Below are positions 36,273-47,858 of a DNA stretch of 64,000 nucleotides, piece after piece. The stretch spans positions 1,364,001-1,428,000 of the forward strand of contig NZ_JAVDWH010000001.1 in assembly GCF_031457275.1 (NCBI RefSeq), read 5' to 3'. Position 1 is the first letter of the stretch. Every line of letters starts with the position of its first letter. The DNA is from Aeromicrobium panaciterrae. GTDB taxonomy: Bacteria; Actinomycetota; Actinomycetes; Propionibacteriales; Nocardioidaceae. Made by a program: the position numbers and the translations under genes. The notes under the pieces were generated by a model that searched no databases, had not been told where the DNA came from, and saw nothing but the letters and a program-made list of their open reading frames with translations.

Positions 36273-37925
36273 GTGACTAGAACACGTGTGTGGATCGCTG
36301 CTGCGCTCGGGGGCATGCTTGCCTCGGTTCTCCTTGCTGCGCCTGCAGAAGCGCTTGTTTCCGCGCCCAAATGGCTCGTGGTTGAGGGGCAGACGGCAAC
36401 GACGGTGAGTCTCGATTGGCGGTATGTCTCTCGCGCGGGACAGTACCGAGTGCAGTACTCGACCAAGAAGGACATGTCGAACCCAACGTCGGTCAGGTTC
36501 ACCGCGAGCAAGGGAACGGTCGCAGGACTTCACCCGGACACGTCGTACTGGTTCCGGGTTCGCGCACTCAGGAAGTCCGGGTCCAACTACAGCTACTACA
36601 CGAAGTCGCCATTTCCGACCACAAGGACTCTTGCCCTCGCAGCCCCGACGGGCTTCGCTGTCACCAGTCTCGTGTCCACTGCGGCCGGTCTGGAATGGTC
36701 CAAACCCGAAGGCGCTGCCAAGTACGAGCTGGATCGATCCAGCAACGAGGAATTCACCGGTGCTGTCACGACTGAGACTGTGGCCAACGACGTCACGGTG
36801 AAACCACTGACAGCCGTCACCGACTACTGGTTCCGGGTCAGGGCCGTGACATCGCAAAACGTGAAGAGCGCGTACACCGACGCGCTTCACGTCACGACGC
36901 CACGGACTGGCGAGCCCGATCCCGACGCCAGAGACGCTGAGGTGCGCGTCGCCAACTTCAACATCTTCGGCATCGATGCCGACTCCAAAGCGAGTGGCAA
37001 CCAAAAGGTCTGGGCTACCCGAAAGCCCGAGGTCGCGAGGGACATTGTCGACGACGGGGCCGATGTGGTCGGGCTTCAGGAAGCCAACCAGTCGACCAGC
37101 TACTACCCGGCGAACTCGGGATTGACGCAGTACTTCGACTTGCTCAACGCCGTCAACGCTCGCGGAGTGAACTACGCCCTCGCGAACGACAAGAACTACA
37201 ACTGTGTGCGGTGGGTCAGTTCGGCGGACTGCGTCAAGAAGGACCAGGGTGCGTCGAGAGGCGTCAGGATCCTCTACAACACCGCCACGCTTGCGCTGCA
37301 GCAGCAGGGCTCGTTCAGGTACGACCACCAGACGGGCACTGTCGAGCGCTATCTCGCCTGGGCGACCTTCCGGGTGAAGGAGAACGGCCGAGTCTTCCTG
37401 TTTGTCACCACCCACCTGCAGCCATTCGAAAGCTCCACTCAGCGGGCGACGAGAATCGCGCAGTGGGATGAGCTGATCAGCTGGGTCAAGGCCAAGCGAG
37501 ACTCTCTCGACGGGGCAGCTCTTGCAGTGACCGGTGATTTCAACACCACTCGCAACACGGATTACGCCGAACGACTCGTGCCAGCCATGAAGACTGCCGG
37601 TTTTGGGGACGTACTCAATCAGCAGTTCCACGAAAATCCGATTGCAGAGCCGCGCGCCAAGAACGCGGTCAACGGGTGGATCAACACCCGCAACGGTTGG
37701 AGCAAGAACCTCAAGGGCCTCACAGACGACGGCAACACGTGGACCTTCTGGGACGAGCAACAGAAGACCGGCAACAACATTGACTGGATCTTTGCCTCGA
37801 ATGAACTCGCCGTCGAGGAGTGGAAGGTCGTCATCAGATACGACAGCGAGTTCAAGGTGACACGCACGGTGCCGTCTGATCACAACATGGTGAGCGCGAC
37901 CCTGGTGCTGCCGCCACCGCGGTGA
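36273..37925 (+). CDS. secreted FN3-endonuclease/exonuclease/phosphatase protein
   Basis: GTG 36273 follows GGAGGAAG. The 550-residue protein begins with a signal peptide ('AALGGMLASVLLAAPAEA'), has two FN3 modules each with a 'DYWFRVRA'-type strand ('TSYWFRVRALRKSG', 'TDYWFRVRAVTSQN'), and a C-terminal EEP domain with 'RVANFNIFGIDADS', 'VVGLQEANQS', 'LAVTGDFNTTRNT' and 'PSDHNMVSATL'. These supply the conserved Asn, Glu, Asp-x-Asn and Asp-His residues of the DNase I/sphingomyelinase superfamily. Two cysteines in 'YNCVRWVSSADCVKKDQ' may form a disulfide. It is the paralogue of 2434-4017. Its place among Stealth genes suggests a phosphodiester glycan as substrate; this is inference. Confidence 0.87.
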   Translation: MTRTRVWIAAALGGMLASVLLAAPAEALVSAPKWLVVEGQTATTVSLDWRYVSRAGQYRVQYSTKKDMSNPTSVRFTASKGTVAGLHPDTSYWFRVRALRKSGSNYSYYTKSPFPTTRTLALAAPTGFAVTSLVSTAAGLEWSKPEGAAKYELDRSSNEEFTGAVTTETVANDVTVKPLTAVTDYWFRVRAVTSQNVKSAYTDALHVTTPRTGEPDPDARDAEVRVANFNIFGIDADSKASGNQKVWATRKPEVARDIVDDGADVVGLQEANQSTSYYPANSGLTQYFDLLNAVNARGVNYALANDKNYNCVRWVSSADCVKKDQGASRGVRILYNTATLALQQQGSFRYDHQTGTVERYLAWATFRVKENGRVFLFVTTHLQPFESSTQRATRIAQWDELISWVKAKRDSLDGAALAVTGDFNTTRNTDYAERLVPAMKTAGFGDVLNQQFHENPIAEPRAKNAVNGWINTRNGWSKNLKGLTDDGNTWTFWDEQQKTGNNIDWIFASNELAVEEWKVVIRYDSEFKVTRTVPSDHNMVSATLVLPPPR

Positions 37926-37960
37926 TGGCCCGCTCAACATCACGAATTGCAGGGCAATCG

Positions 37961-37975
37961 GCTGATAACATCAGC
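37961..37975. promoter_or_regulatory. palindrome and probable -10 box before Stealth pair
   Basis: GCTGAT and ATCAGC flank AAC, and the palindrome contains TAACAT (37966-37971), a plausible -10 box for the transcript that begins before 38008. Operator function is a guess. Confidence 0.35.
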
Positions 37976-38007
37976 ACGTTGACAGATGACGAACTCTAGG
38001 GGATTTG

Positions 38008-39750
38008 ATGTCGAACAATCCTGAGTCGTCAACCCCGGTTCGGGTCTATCGCGCGCTACTGCCGGAGCGTATGCGGCGCTGGATTGATCACTCCGTTTCC
38101 ATGGCCGCGCGCCAACGCGTGAAGCGAGCCGTCGCGTTCGTTTCTGTCGGGCGAGCGTCGGGTTGGGTGCGCGGCAGTCTCCATCGTGTGAGTCACCGAG
38201 CGTTCTACGCGGGGCCATCACGCGTGACCATCGCTGACGGCAACAGGACCCGCGTCGGGCACGTTCACCGCGGGCTCACGACGCTCAATGCTCGCCAAGC
38301 CAACCTCGACCTGGTCGTCGAAGCGCTCAACGAGGCCGGAGTCGACTACTTCGTTCTTCCGGAGCCGATGACGACAGGATCCGCCGTCGGCATCGAAGAC
38401 GTGGACGCCAAGCGCGCGAGTGCCGCCCTGTCGACCCTCGCGCGCGAAACCGGTGGCTACTGGCGATGGGTTGGCGGTGGCAGCAGCAAGCTTCGGGCCG
38501 GTACGTCGTCGTTCCGATGGTCCGCCGGCAAGCGTCTCGAGGCGGTTCGCCTGCTGTGGTTCAGAACCGATCCCAGCAAGAGGATCGTGCTGGGTGCGGG
38601 CTTCGCGTGCGAGGTGCAATTTTGGAGCCGTGAGGACGGCCTGCTTGTCACGGGTCGGCGCAACCGGGTCACGCAGGAGATCCCCGTCGACGATCCCGTC
38701 GTAGAAGCGCCCGGCGAGATCTTCACCCGGCTCGCTCCGCCCGTTCGCGGAGAGCTGCCGACGATGCGTACGCGCTGGTCGTTCACAGCCAAGCGCCCCG
38801 ACGCCGTCAGATTCCCGATCGACGTGGTCTACACCTGGGTCGACGGCTCGGACGAGAAGTGGCAGTCCAAGCGCGCGACCTACTTGCCGGACGCGTATCA
38901 CGAGGATGCCGCGCACGAGTCGCGCTACAGCGACCGCAACGAGCTGCTCTATTCACTGAGATCGCTGGCGATGTACGCCCCATGGGTGCGCCACGTCTAT
39001 CTCGTCACCGACGACCAGGTGCCGGCGTGGCTCGACACGACATCTCCCAAACTGACGGTCGTCGACCACACCGAGATCTTCACGGACAAGAACGTCTTGC
39101 CGACGTTCAACTCCCATTCCATCGAGAGCCAGTTGCACCACATTGAGGGCCTCTCGGAGCACTTCATCTACTTCAACGACGACATGTTCCTAGGTGCGCC
39201 GGTCTCGCCTGAGGACTTCTTCCACTCGAACGGCATCGCCAAGCACTTCCCGAGCCGAGCCCACGTCCCGTCCGGGGAGCCGAGCGAGGACGACGTACCG
39301 GTGTCAGTCGCAGCCAAGAACAACCGGACGCTGATCCGCGACCGCTTTGACCTGGATATCACCCAGAAGATGAAGCACGCGCCGTACGTTCTTCGCAAGA
39401 GCGTGCTTGAGGAGATCGAGAAGGAGTTCGAGGACGAGCATCGCGCCACGGCGTCGCACCGGATCCGGGATCGTGGCGACCTGTCGGTCGTCTCCTCGCT
39501 CCACCACTACTACGCGCTGTTGACGGGTCGCAGCGTGCCGGGACACATCCGTTACACGTACGTGGACCTCGGTATGCACGACGCTTCCCTGCGCCTTGAC
39601 CGCATGCTGGTGACGCGGAACTGGCAGGCCATGTGCCTCAACTCCACCAACGAATCGCCGTTCGAGCTCGGCGATGCCGAGCTGGTGGCCTTCTTCGATG
39701 ACTACTTCCCGGTGGCCAGCCCGTTCGAGCTTGATCGCGGAGTCGTATGA
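38008..39750 (+). CDS. Stealth family protein (sugar-phosphate transferase)
   Basis: ATG 38008 follows AGGGG at a good distance. The 580-residue protein carries all four Stealth regions: CR1 '[17 protein letters not shown]' at about 269, CR2 ending '[15 protein letters not shown]' at about 388, CR3 '[17 protein letters not shown]' at about 455 and CR4 '[11 protein letters not shown]' to '[11 protein letters not shown]' near the end. Stealth proteins, related to GlcNAc-1-phosphotransferase, transfer sugar-1-phosphate to sugars and build phosphodiester-linked capsules. An N-terminal region (about 85-265) is shared with the two neighbouring Stealth proteins. No membrane helix is obvious. ATGA overlap couples it to the next Stealth gene. 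Confidence 0.92.
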   Translation: MSNNPESSTPVRVYRALLPERMRRWIDHSVSMAARQRVKRAVAFVSVGRASGWVRGSLHRVSHRAFYAGPSRVTIADGNRTRVGHVHRGLTTLNARQANLDLVVEALNEAGVDYFVLPEPMTTGSAVGIEDVDAKRASAALSTLARETGGYWRWVGGGSSKLRAGTSSFRWSAGKRLEAVRLLWFRTDPSKRIVLGAGFACEVQFWSREDGLLVTGRRNRVTQEIPVDDPVVEAPGEIFTRLAPPVRGELPTMRTRWSFTAKRPDAVRFPIDVVYTWVDGSDEKWQSKRATYLPDAYHEDAAHESRYSDRNELLYSLRSLAMYAPWVRHVYLVTDDQVPAWLDTTSPKLTVVDHTEIFTDKNVLPTFNSHSIESQLHHIEGLSEHFIYFNDDMFLGAPVSPEDFFHSNGIAKHFPSRAHVPSGEPSEDDVPVSVAAKNNRTLIRDRFDLDITQKMKHAPYVLRKSVLEEIEKEFEDEHRATASHRIRDRGDLSVVSSLHHYYALLTGRSVPGHIRYTYVDLGMHDASLRLDRMLVTRNWQAMCLNSTNESPFELGDAELVAFFDDYFPVASPFELDRGVV

Positions 39751-41498
39751 CGAAGACGGACGCGTACGCCGAATCCTCGGGCTTGGTTCGGATCTATCGC
39801 AGCCTGCTCAGCGCCAATACCCGCGCTCGAATCGATCGGCGAGTTCCGCTGCGCCTGAGGTTCGCGGTGAAGCGGATCGCGGGACTCGGTCGCGTTGTGC
39901 CAACTCCCGCAAGAGTGGCGTTCGCTGTGGCCTCCAGGGCCCACCGATCCTTCTACCGAGGAGAGGGTCGAGCTCTCGCTCTCGACGGGGTGCGCCACGT
40001 CGCGGCCCTGGCGGACACGGCTCAGTCCCCGCTCGAGAGCCGACGCAAGAATCTCCTCACCGTGCTGGGTGCTCTCGAAGCAGCCGGGATCGACCACTTC
40101 TGCGTGCGCGGTCTCAAGGACACCACGAGCACGGTCGCAGTGGCTTCCGATGACTGGGCTGCCGTGACGTCGCTGCTGAGCCAACTGGCTTCGGATACGA
40201 CGGGCTACCTGGCTCTGGTGTACGGCGATGCCGAACCGGTAGAGGTACGCGGCCGGCCCGGCTATCGCCGATTGATCGCGCGTCGAGCCCACGCTGCGGC
40301 CGCCGTCCGCGTGGCCTGGTTCAGAACAGACTCAACCGGTCGCGCTGTCTACGGAGAGCGCTACTCGTGCGAGATCCAGCGATGGGAACGATCCGACGGC
40401 GGTCGACTGACTGCACCGCTTCGCAATGCTGTCGCCCCGTTCGTGTCAGACCAGCACGAGGCAGTCCTGGCGAGCGATTCGCTGTTCACGCGTCTCGCGC
40501 CGGCCGATCGCAATCCGCTGCCCGATGTGCGGACCCGTATCGAGTTCACGGATGGACGCCCCGACGACGTACTTTTCCCGATCGATGTGGTCTTCACCTG
40601 GGTCGACGGTGCCGACGCAGAATGGCAGCGCAAGCGGGCCGAACACTCCCCGGATTCGTATCACGAGGAATCAGCCAACGAGACGCGCTATCGCAGTCGC
40701 GATGAGCTGAAGTACGCGCTGCGATCGATCGAGATGAACGCACCGTGGGTACGCAACATCTACGTCGTCACCGATGATCAGCGGCCGTCATGGCTGGACG
40801 AGTCAGTCCCTGGCCTGACTCTCGTCGATCACCGGGACATCTTTTCGGACACCTCAGTCTTGCCGACCTTCAACTCGCACGCCATCGAGACTCAGCTCCA
40901 TCACATCGAAGGACTGAGCGAGCACTTCATCTACTTCAACGACGACATGATGCTCGGCGCCGAAGTCATCCCGCAGCACTTCTTCCACGCCAACGGCATC
41001 ACGAAGTTCTTTCTCAGTCCGGTCAACGAGCCACAGGGCGACCCGACCGCGGATGACGTGCCCGTGACGATCGCAGCCAAGAACAACCGGCGGCTCCTGA
41101 AGCAACATTTCGGGACGTCGCTGACTCAGAAGATGAAGCACGTGCCGTACGCGCTCCGAAAGAGCGTGCTCGAAGAGATCGAGGCGAAGTTCTCCGACGA
41201 GATCCGGGTGACGATGGGCAACAAGGCCCGAAGCCGCGACGACATCTCCCTGCTCTCGTCGTTCTACCAGCACTATGCGTTCTCGACGGGCCGCGCGGTG
41301 CCCGGTCGGATCCGGTACTCGTACCTCGATCTCCGCAAGGGCGATGCGCGCCGGACCATGGGTCTGCTCCTGGCGATGCGCGACCAGCAAGCCTTCTGTG
41401 CCAACGCCACGAGTGTGGGCGAGCAGGAAGTCACCGCCGAGGAACTCAGGGAGTTCCTCGAGTCGTACTTCCCGGTGCCCAGCCGCTTCGAGAGGTAG
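39747..41498 (+). CDS. Stealth family protein (sugar-phosphate transferase)
   Basis: This 583-residue protein begins within the stop of the previous gene (ATGA). CR1 is '[17 protein letters not shown]' at about 276, CR2 ends '[15 protein letters not shown]' at about 395, CR3 is '[17 protein letters not shown]', and CR4 runs to '[12 protein letters not shown]'. All acidic signature residues are intact. It is clearly a tandem duplicate of the 38008 product (long stretches such as '[22 protein letters not shown]' agree). The two may act on different acceptors or form a heteromer. A MoxR gene with its own short promoter follows after 54 bases. Confidence 0.92.
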   Translation: MTKTDAYAESSGLVRIYRSLLSANTRARIDRRVPLRLRFAVKRIAGLGRVVPTPARVAFAVASRAHRSFYRGEGRALALDGVRHVAALADTAQSPLESRRKNLLTVLGALEAAGIDHFCVRGLKDTTSTVAVASDDWAAVTSLLSQLASDTTGYLALVYGDAEPVEVRGRPGYRRLIARRAHAAAAVRVAWFRTDSTGRAVYGERYSCEIQRWERSDGGRLTAPLRNAVAPFVSDQHEAVLASDSLFTRLAPADRNPLPDVRTRIEFTDGRPDDVLFPIDVVFTWVDGADAEWQRKRAEHSPDSYHEESANETRYRSRDELKYALRSIEMNAPWVRNIYVVTDDQRPSWLDESVPGLTLVDHRDIFSDTSVLPTFNSHAIETQLHHIEGLSEHFIYFNDDMMLGAEVIPQHFFHANGITKFFLSPVNEPQGDPTADDVPVTIAAKNNRRLLKQHFGTSLTQKMKHVPYALRKSVLEEIEAKFSDEIRVTMGNKARSRDDISLLSSFYQHYAFSTGRAVPGRIRYSYLDLRKGDARRTMGLLLAMRDQQAFCANATSVGEQEVTAEELREFLESYFPVPSRFER

Positions 41499-41552
41499 AG
41501 GTGTTGGGCGCGCGTTTGGTGCGTGTTTGACCCAGTGTGACTACCATCACGT

Positions 41553-42491
41553 ATGGAGTTTGAGACAGCCGCTCGAGCCATCCTCGCCAACATCGAGAAG
41601 GTCATCGACGGCAAACCAGAAGCGGCTGAAGCCGCACTTGTTGTGTTCCTGGCCGAAGGCCACCTGCTGATCGAAGACGTTCCGGGCGTCGGCAAAACCG
41701 TGCTCGCCAAGGCGCTCGCTCGCTCAGTCAGCTGCTCGGTTCGCCGCATCCAGTTCACTCCGGATCTGCTGCCTTCCGACATCACTGGCGTCTCGGTCTA
41801 CAACCAGGCTGACCGTGAGTTTGAGTTCAAGCCCGGAGCAGTGTTCGCCAACATCGTCATCGGCGACGAGATCAACCGTGCCTCGCCCAAGACCCAGTCC
41901 GCGCTGCTCGAGGCCATGGAAGAACGCCAGGTCACGGTCGACGGCACCACGTACGAGCTGGGCAGCCCCTTCACGGTCGTCGCCACGCAGAACCCCTTCG
42001 AGATGGAGGGCACGTACGCGTTGCCCGAGGCTCAGCGCGACCGCTTCATGGCACGCATCTCGATGGGCTACCCGTCGCCGGCCGCCGAACTCGAGATGGT
42101 GCAGGGCCGCGACACCAGCAACCCGTTCGACCAGCTCGACGCGGTCGCATCGATCGAGGACGTGCAGAGCATGATCGCCGCCGCCCGCGCGATCTACGTG
42201 TCGCCCGCGGTCGAGCAGTACGCCGTCGACATCGCTCAAGCCACCCGCGATGACGCTGAGCTCCGGCTCGGGGCCAGCCCGCGAGCCACCCTCCAGTTGG
42301 TGCGCGCGGCCAAGGCCAGGGCCGCAGTGCAGGGTCGCGACTTCGTACTTCCAGACGACATTGATGTGCTGATCCCTGTGGTGCTCCCGCACCGACTCAT
42401 CCCGATGCGCGGTGTTGCGGATACCGCGGACGTCATGGAGCGCATTGTGGCGGAGACGCCAGTGCCCGCCGGAGCCGTCCAGCCGTCGTGA
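41553..42491 (+). CDS. MoxR family AAA+ ATPase
   Basis: The 312-residue ATPase has Walker A 'IEDVPGVGKTVLAKALA', Walker B with 'VIGDEINRASPKTQSALLEAM', sensor 1 'VVATQNPFEMEGTYALPEAQ' in part and 'RFMARISMGYP'. MoxR proteins act as chaperones that activate partner proteins containing VWA or DUF58 domains. TACCAT lies 5 bases before ATG 41553, consistent with a nearly leaderless start. The stop overlaps the GTG of the DUF58 gene (GTGA), so the MoxR-DUF58-transglutaminase trio is one operon. Confidence 0.94.
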   Translation: MEFETAARAILANIEKVIDGKPEAAEAALVVFLAEGHLLIEDVPGVGKTVLAKALARSVSCSVRRIQFTPDLLPSDITGVSVYNQADREFEFKPGAVFANIVIGDEINRASPKTQSALLEAMEERQVTVDGTTYELGSPFTVVATQNPFEMEGTYALPEAQRDRFMARISMGYPSPAAELEMVQGRDTSNPFDQLDAVASIEDVQSMIAAARAIYVSPAVEQYAVDIAQATRDDAELRLGASPRATLQLVRAAKARAAVQGRDFVLPDDIDVLIPVVLPHRLIPMRGVADTADVMERIVAETPVPAGAVQPS

Positions 42492-43711
42492 GGCCGGCGC
42501 GCTCTGTCGTTCTCACCCCGCGGGGCATCGGCTTCCTGATCGCCGCGTTGGTCTGCTTTGTCGCCGCACCGGTCCTGTCGCTGCCTGCGCTGCTGTACGT
42601 CACGGTTCTGCTGGCCGGTCTCGTCCTGTTCTCGACGATCTTCGTGTTCGGCGGCCACTCGAACGTACGTATTGAGCGATCGTTCTCACCGCAGGTCGTG
42701 GCGCCTGGCAACACGGCCAAGGCGACCGTACGAGTCACGAATCTGTCGATGATCCCGTGCCTGGAAGCCGAATGGCAGGACGAACTGCCCGCGGGGATCT
42801 CCGGCGACTCGGCGGGGGTTCTCCCGGCGCTGGGAGGAAGCCGTCAGGAGGACTCGCGGGTCTCGTTTTCGTACGGATTACAGGGCCTGCGACGCGGCCG
42901 CCACTCGATCGGCCCTCTGCGCGTGCAGGTGCTCGATCCGTTCGGCCTGGTGTTTCGGCGGCATTCGTTCGGATCGCCCGAACCCTTGATTGTTCTCCCG
43001 CGGCGGATTGATCTGCAGCCGTTGGCTCCACGCGGTGAGAGTGATGCCGGAGCGACTCGTCCCGCTCCGCAACATGTCGGCGTCGGCGACGACGACATCA
43101 TCGCCCGCGCCTACCTGCCGGGTGACGCCATGAAGCGTCTGCACTGGAAGGCGACCGCCCATCGGGGTGAGTTGATGGTGCGGCAGGAGGAGCAGCAGAT
43201 CAACCCGCGAGCAGGGGTGTTCCTCGACTGCGACCCGCGTTCGCAGGGCACGGCTCGGGACGGCAAGGGCCTGTGGGAGCACTCGCCGACGTTCGAGTGG
43301 GGGATCGTCGCCGCTGCGTCGATCGTTCATCACCTTGCGCGTACGGGCTACGTGGTGGCGTTCCAGACCAGCAGCCCCGCGATCGAATACGAGATCGCCG
43401 ACGGCCAGGACTCCGTCGAGGACGCGATGGTCGATCTCGCCGTACTCGAGCCGGACGAGAACGATCACGATCGCCACATGAAGCCCGAGCGTGCTGCCTT
43501 CGCGATTCTTGGCCGCATCGACATACCGCGCGCCGAGCACTGGGTGCACGCCGTCGGGGGAGCGCGCGACGTGCACGCCTTCGTCGCCGCCGGTACGTCC
43601 GCCGCGGCGCTCGATGTGCTCGATGACGCGCGCTGGAAGGTCGTCACCTATCGGCCCAACGACGACCTGAACCAGATGTGGTCGCTGTTCGACGGGGTCA
43701 TCCGTGCTTAG
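42488..43711 (+). CDS. DUF58 domain protein (MoxR partner)
   Basis: The 407-residue protein has two N-terminal transmembrane helices ('GIGFLIAALVCFVAAPVLSL', 'ALLYVTVLLAGLVLFSTIFVF'), a beta region and the DUF58 core 'DDIIARAYLPGDAMKRLHWKA' in part, with 'THRGELMVRQEEQ'-like sequence. DUF58 is related to VWA domains and is the usual partner of MoxR. It overlaps moxR by 4 bases and the transglutaminase gene by 8 bases. Role in envelope assembly is inferred from operon context. Confidence 0.9.
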   Translation: MRPARSVVLTPRGIGFLIAALVCFVAAPVLSLPALLYVTVLLAGLVLFSTIFVFGGHSNVRIERSFSPQVVAPGNTAKATVRVTNLSMIPCLEAEWQDELPAGISGDSAGVLPALGGSRQEDSRVSFSYGLQGLRRGRHSIGPLRVQVLDPFGLVFRRHSFGSPEPLIVLPRRIDLQPLAPRGESDAGATRPAPQHVGVGDDDIIARAYLPGDAMKRLHWKATAHRGELMVRQEEQQINPRAGVFLDCDPRSQGTARDGKGLWEHSPTFEWGIVAAASIVHHLARTGYVVAFQTSSPAIEYEIADGQDSVEDAMVDLAVLEPDENDHDRHMKPERAAFAILGRIDIPRAEHWVHAVGGARDVHAFVAAGTSAAALDVLDDARWKVVTYRPNDDLNQMWSLFDGVIRA

Positions 43712-45902
43712 ACCGGCCGCTCGCCAGACGACGCGGCGCAGCGCACGCGCCGTGTGGTCCGATCACGCTCTGCTCGCCGCCGCCTTGGCGGCGCTTCTCT
43801 CCGGCTTCACCACCGTCATCGATGGACGCTCCTGGTACGTGTCGGCGATCCTCGTGGCGATCTTGACCGGTGTCACCTGCGCCGTGCTGCGATCGGTGGG
43901 AGTACGAAGGGTCTGGCCAATCGCCATGGTCGTCGAGCTATTGGTGCTCGCCTGGATCTTCGTGCCGGAGACGATGCTGGGCATCATCCCGACGCCCAGC
44001 AGCCTCGCCGAGCTGGGCCGCATGCTCGGTCGTGCGCAGGACATCATGGTCGAGGAGGCCGCACCCGTCGCCGCGGCCAAGCCGATCGTCTTGGTGATCG
44101 CGGGAGCATTCGGTCTCCTCGCGATCTTGGGCGACTGGCTACTGGAGCGCGCACGAGCCGCACAGTTCGTCGGCGTGATGCTGGTGGCGGTCTTTGTCGC
44201 ACCAGCCATCACTGCCGGTGATACGCCCGCGGTGTGGATCTTCATCGTTGTGGCCACCCTGTGGCTGTTCCTGCTCAGGTCGCGCACCCGCGAACGTACG
44301 GATCGAGGGTGGCGTGGGCGCTCACCGGCCCTGATCGTCGCGATCCTGGCCCTGATGGTGAGCGCGCTGATTCCGCCGCTGTTGCCCGACATTCGAGCAG
44401 TCGCCACCTCGTGGGGCAAAGCTCCAACTCCGGTGTTCGGGCGCGGTATCAACCCCATGCTCGAGTTGGGTCAGAACCTTCGCCGCAACAGCACGACGCT
44501 CGCACTGACCTATACGACAAACGCCAAGTCAGCGCCCTACCTGAAGGTCTCGACGCTGCGAGACTTCTCGGGCAAGACCTGGCACCCGGGGGAGTCGGTC
44601 GCTGGTGACCGGTTCGAGGGCCAGATCGGGCTCGATCCCGACATCAAGACGACCGACACGCTGACGACCATCTCGATCAAGAACCTCCGCAGCTCGTTGG
44701 TGCCGGCGCCCTATCCGGCTCTGGGCATCTCGGGACTCAAGGGCCCCTGGCAATTCGAACGTATGGGACTGACGATCCGATCGACCCGCAGCGACACCCG
44801 CGGTCAGACCTACACCGTCAACAGCATCAAGATCGCCCCAACTGCTGACCAGATGCGCGCGCTGGCGTCGAGGTCCAGGCCTTCGCTCGAGCCGTACCTC
44901 ACGTTGCCGTCCAACATGCCCACGATCATTGGTGCGACAGCGCGCGAGGTCACCGCGGATGCGGGGAACGACTACGACCGGGCCTTGGCGTTGCAGCGCT
45001 ACCTGCGCAACGGCAGCTTCCGCTACTCCGAGTCGGCACCGGTCGCTGACGGGTACGACGGCAATGGCGTGGACGTGATCGCCCAGTTCCTCGACAAGAA
45101 GACCGGCTACTGCGTTCATTTCTCGTCGACCATGGCTGTCATGGCGCGCACGCTCGGCATTCCGTCGCGCATTGCGGTCGGCTACGCGCCCGGTGACGTC
45201 ATCGACATTCGCGCCGGCAAGAACGTGTACGGCAACACGTCCGATGATCTTCATGCGTGGACTGAGCTCTACTTCGAGGGCGCAGGCTGGGTTGGCTTTG
45301 AACCGACCCCGGGCGTGGGATCGGCGACTGCGTTTGCCGAGGCCAACGGCGTCGTGCCTGAGTCGACCGGCGGCGAGGGCGACGCGACCCAGCGTCCCGG
45401 CGGACTCGACGGCCAGGAGTTCGGTGCAGACGGTCCAGCTCCGACCGAGACGGCCGACTCCACAACAACGCGCACGATGGTCGTCACGTTTGCCGGCCTG
45501 CTCCTGCTGGGGATCACGCCGTGGCTGCTGCGGCACATTCGACGGTGGTGGCGTACGAGCCGCCGGGCCGTCGATCCGCTGTGGCACGAGCTCGAGGACA
45601 CCGCGCAAGACTTCGGCATCGTCACGTCGCGTGCTGACACCCCGCGAGGGTTCGCTTCACGTCTGCGTACGCGCAAGGGAGTCAATGTTGAGGCGCTCGA
45701 CAGGCTGCTCCGGCAGGTTGAGGCGGAGCGGTTCTCCAGGGCAGGTGCACAGGAGAAGGATGGCCGTGCAGACCTGCGAGCAGTCCTTCGCTCTCTGGGC
45801 GAGGGTGCCTCCCGCGGCGAACGGCTGCGGGCGGCCGCCCTGCCACGCTCGCTCGCAGGGCGGGGAACCTACGCGGTCCTCCGGCCCGAGGTGCTAGCCT
45901 AA
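43704..45902 (+). CDS. TgpA-like membrane transglutaminase
   Basis: The 732-residue protein has an N-terminal bundle of about six transmembrane helices, a periplasm-side (outer) transglutaminase-like domain and a C-terminal helix ('TMVVTFAGLLLLGITPWLL') followed by a DUF4129-like cytoplasmic tail. The catalytic triad is visible: Cys in 'KKTGYCVHFSSTMAVMAR' at about 468, His in 'DDLHAWTELYF' at about 515 and the following Asp/Glu in 'GWVGFEPTPG'. The family matches TgpA of Pseudomonas and actinobacterial counterparts in MoxR-DUF58 operons. The substrate is unknown. The taa stop at 45900-45902 overlaps the leuA leader promoter region. Confidence 0.9.
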   Translation: MLRPAARQTTRRSARAVWSDHALLAAALAALLSGFTTVIDGRSWYVSAILVAILTGVTCAVLRSVGVRRVWPIAMVVELLVLAWIFVPETMLGIIPTPSSLAELGRMLGRAQDIMVEEAAPVAAAKPIVLVIAGAFGLLAILGDWLLERARAAQFVGVMLVAVFVAPAITAGDTPAVWIFIVVATLWLFLLRSRTRERTDRGWRGRSPALIVAILALMVSALIPPLLPDIRAVATSWGKAPTPVFGRGINPMLELGQNLRRNSTTLALTYTTNAKSAPYLKVSTLRDFSGKTWHPGESVAGDRFEGQIGLDPDIKTTDTLTTISIKNLRSSLVPAPYPALGISGLKGPWQFERMGLTIRSTRSDTRGQTYTVNSIKIAPTADQMRALASRSRPSLEPYLTLPSNMPTIIGATAREVTADAGNDYDRALALQRYLRNGSFRYSESAPVADGYDGNGVDVIAQFLDKKTGYCVHFSSTMAVMARTLGIPSRIAVGYAPGDVIDIRAGKNVYGNTSDDLHAWTELYFEGAGWVGFEPTPGVGSATAFAEANGVVPESTGGEGDATQRPGGLDGQEFGADGPAPTETADSTTTRTMVVTFAGLLLLGITPWLLRHIRRWWRTSRRAVDPLWHELEDTAQDFGIVTSRADTPRGFASRLRTRKGVNVEALDRLLRQVEAERFSRAGAQEKDGRADLRAVLRSLGEGASRGERLRAAALPRSLAGRGTYAVLRPEVLA

Positions 45903-45909
45903 ATCCATC

Positions 45910-45945
45910 ATGCGGATGAAGAGCCTGCTCCTTCGTTGCCGCGTC

Positions 45946-45957
<12 letters not shown>
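45910..45957 (+). CDS. leuL: leuA leader peptide (leucine attenuator)
   Basis: ATG 45910 encodes the 15-residue peptide MRMKSLLLRCRVEVL ending at TAG 45955-45957. Four of 15 residues are leucine, with three in a row (CTG CTC CTT). It lies 75 bases upstream of leuA. Leucyl-tRNA shortage would stall ribosomes on the Leu codons, as in classical amino-acid attenuators. It is too short to be found by length alone; composition, position and the hairpins that follow support it. Confidence 0.75.
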
Positions 45958-47763
<1,806 letters not shown>

Positions 47764-47768
47764 CTCGC

Positions 47769-47792
47769 CGACTGTACCGGCCGGTACAGTCG
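47769..47792. promoter_or_regulatory. 24-bp perfect palindrome (operator-like)
   Basis: The half-site CGACTGTACCGG is followed directly by its exact reverse complement, beginning 6 bases after the leuA stop. The core TACCGGCCGGTA is typical of TetR-family operators. It lies at the expected -35 side of the TAGGAT box (47809-47814) of the next gene, so repression is plausible; a role as leuA terminator hairpin is also possible. Confidence 0.6.
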
Positions 47793-47808
47793 TCGGACCC
47801 TGACGCGA

Positions 47809-47840
47809 TAGGATTCTTCTAGACCGAACGATAGTTCGGT
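47809..47840 (+). promoter_or_regulatory. promoter and second operator of lysine-catabolic pair
   Basis: TAGGAT (47809-47814) is a -10 candidate. A perfect inverted repeat ACCGAAC-GATA-GTTCGGT (47823-47840) covers the expected transcription start, in the style of TetR operators. The strong ribosome site GGAGGAGGG follows at 47847-47855. Confidence 0.6.
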
Positions 47841-47858
47841 TTCTACGGAGGAGGGTTC

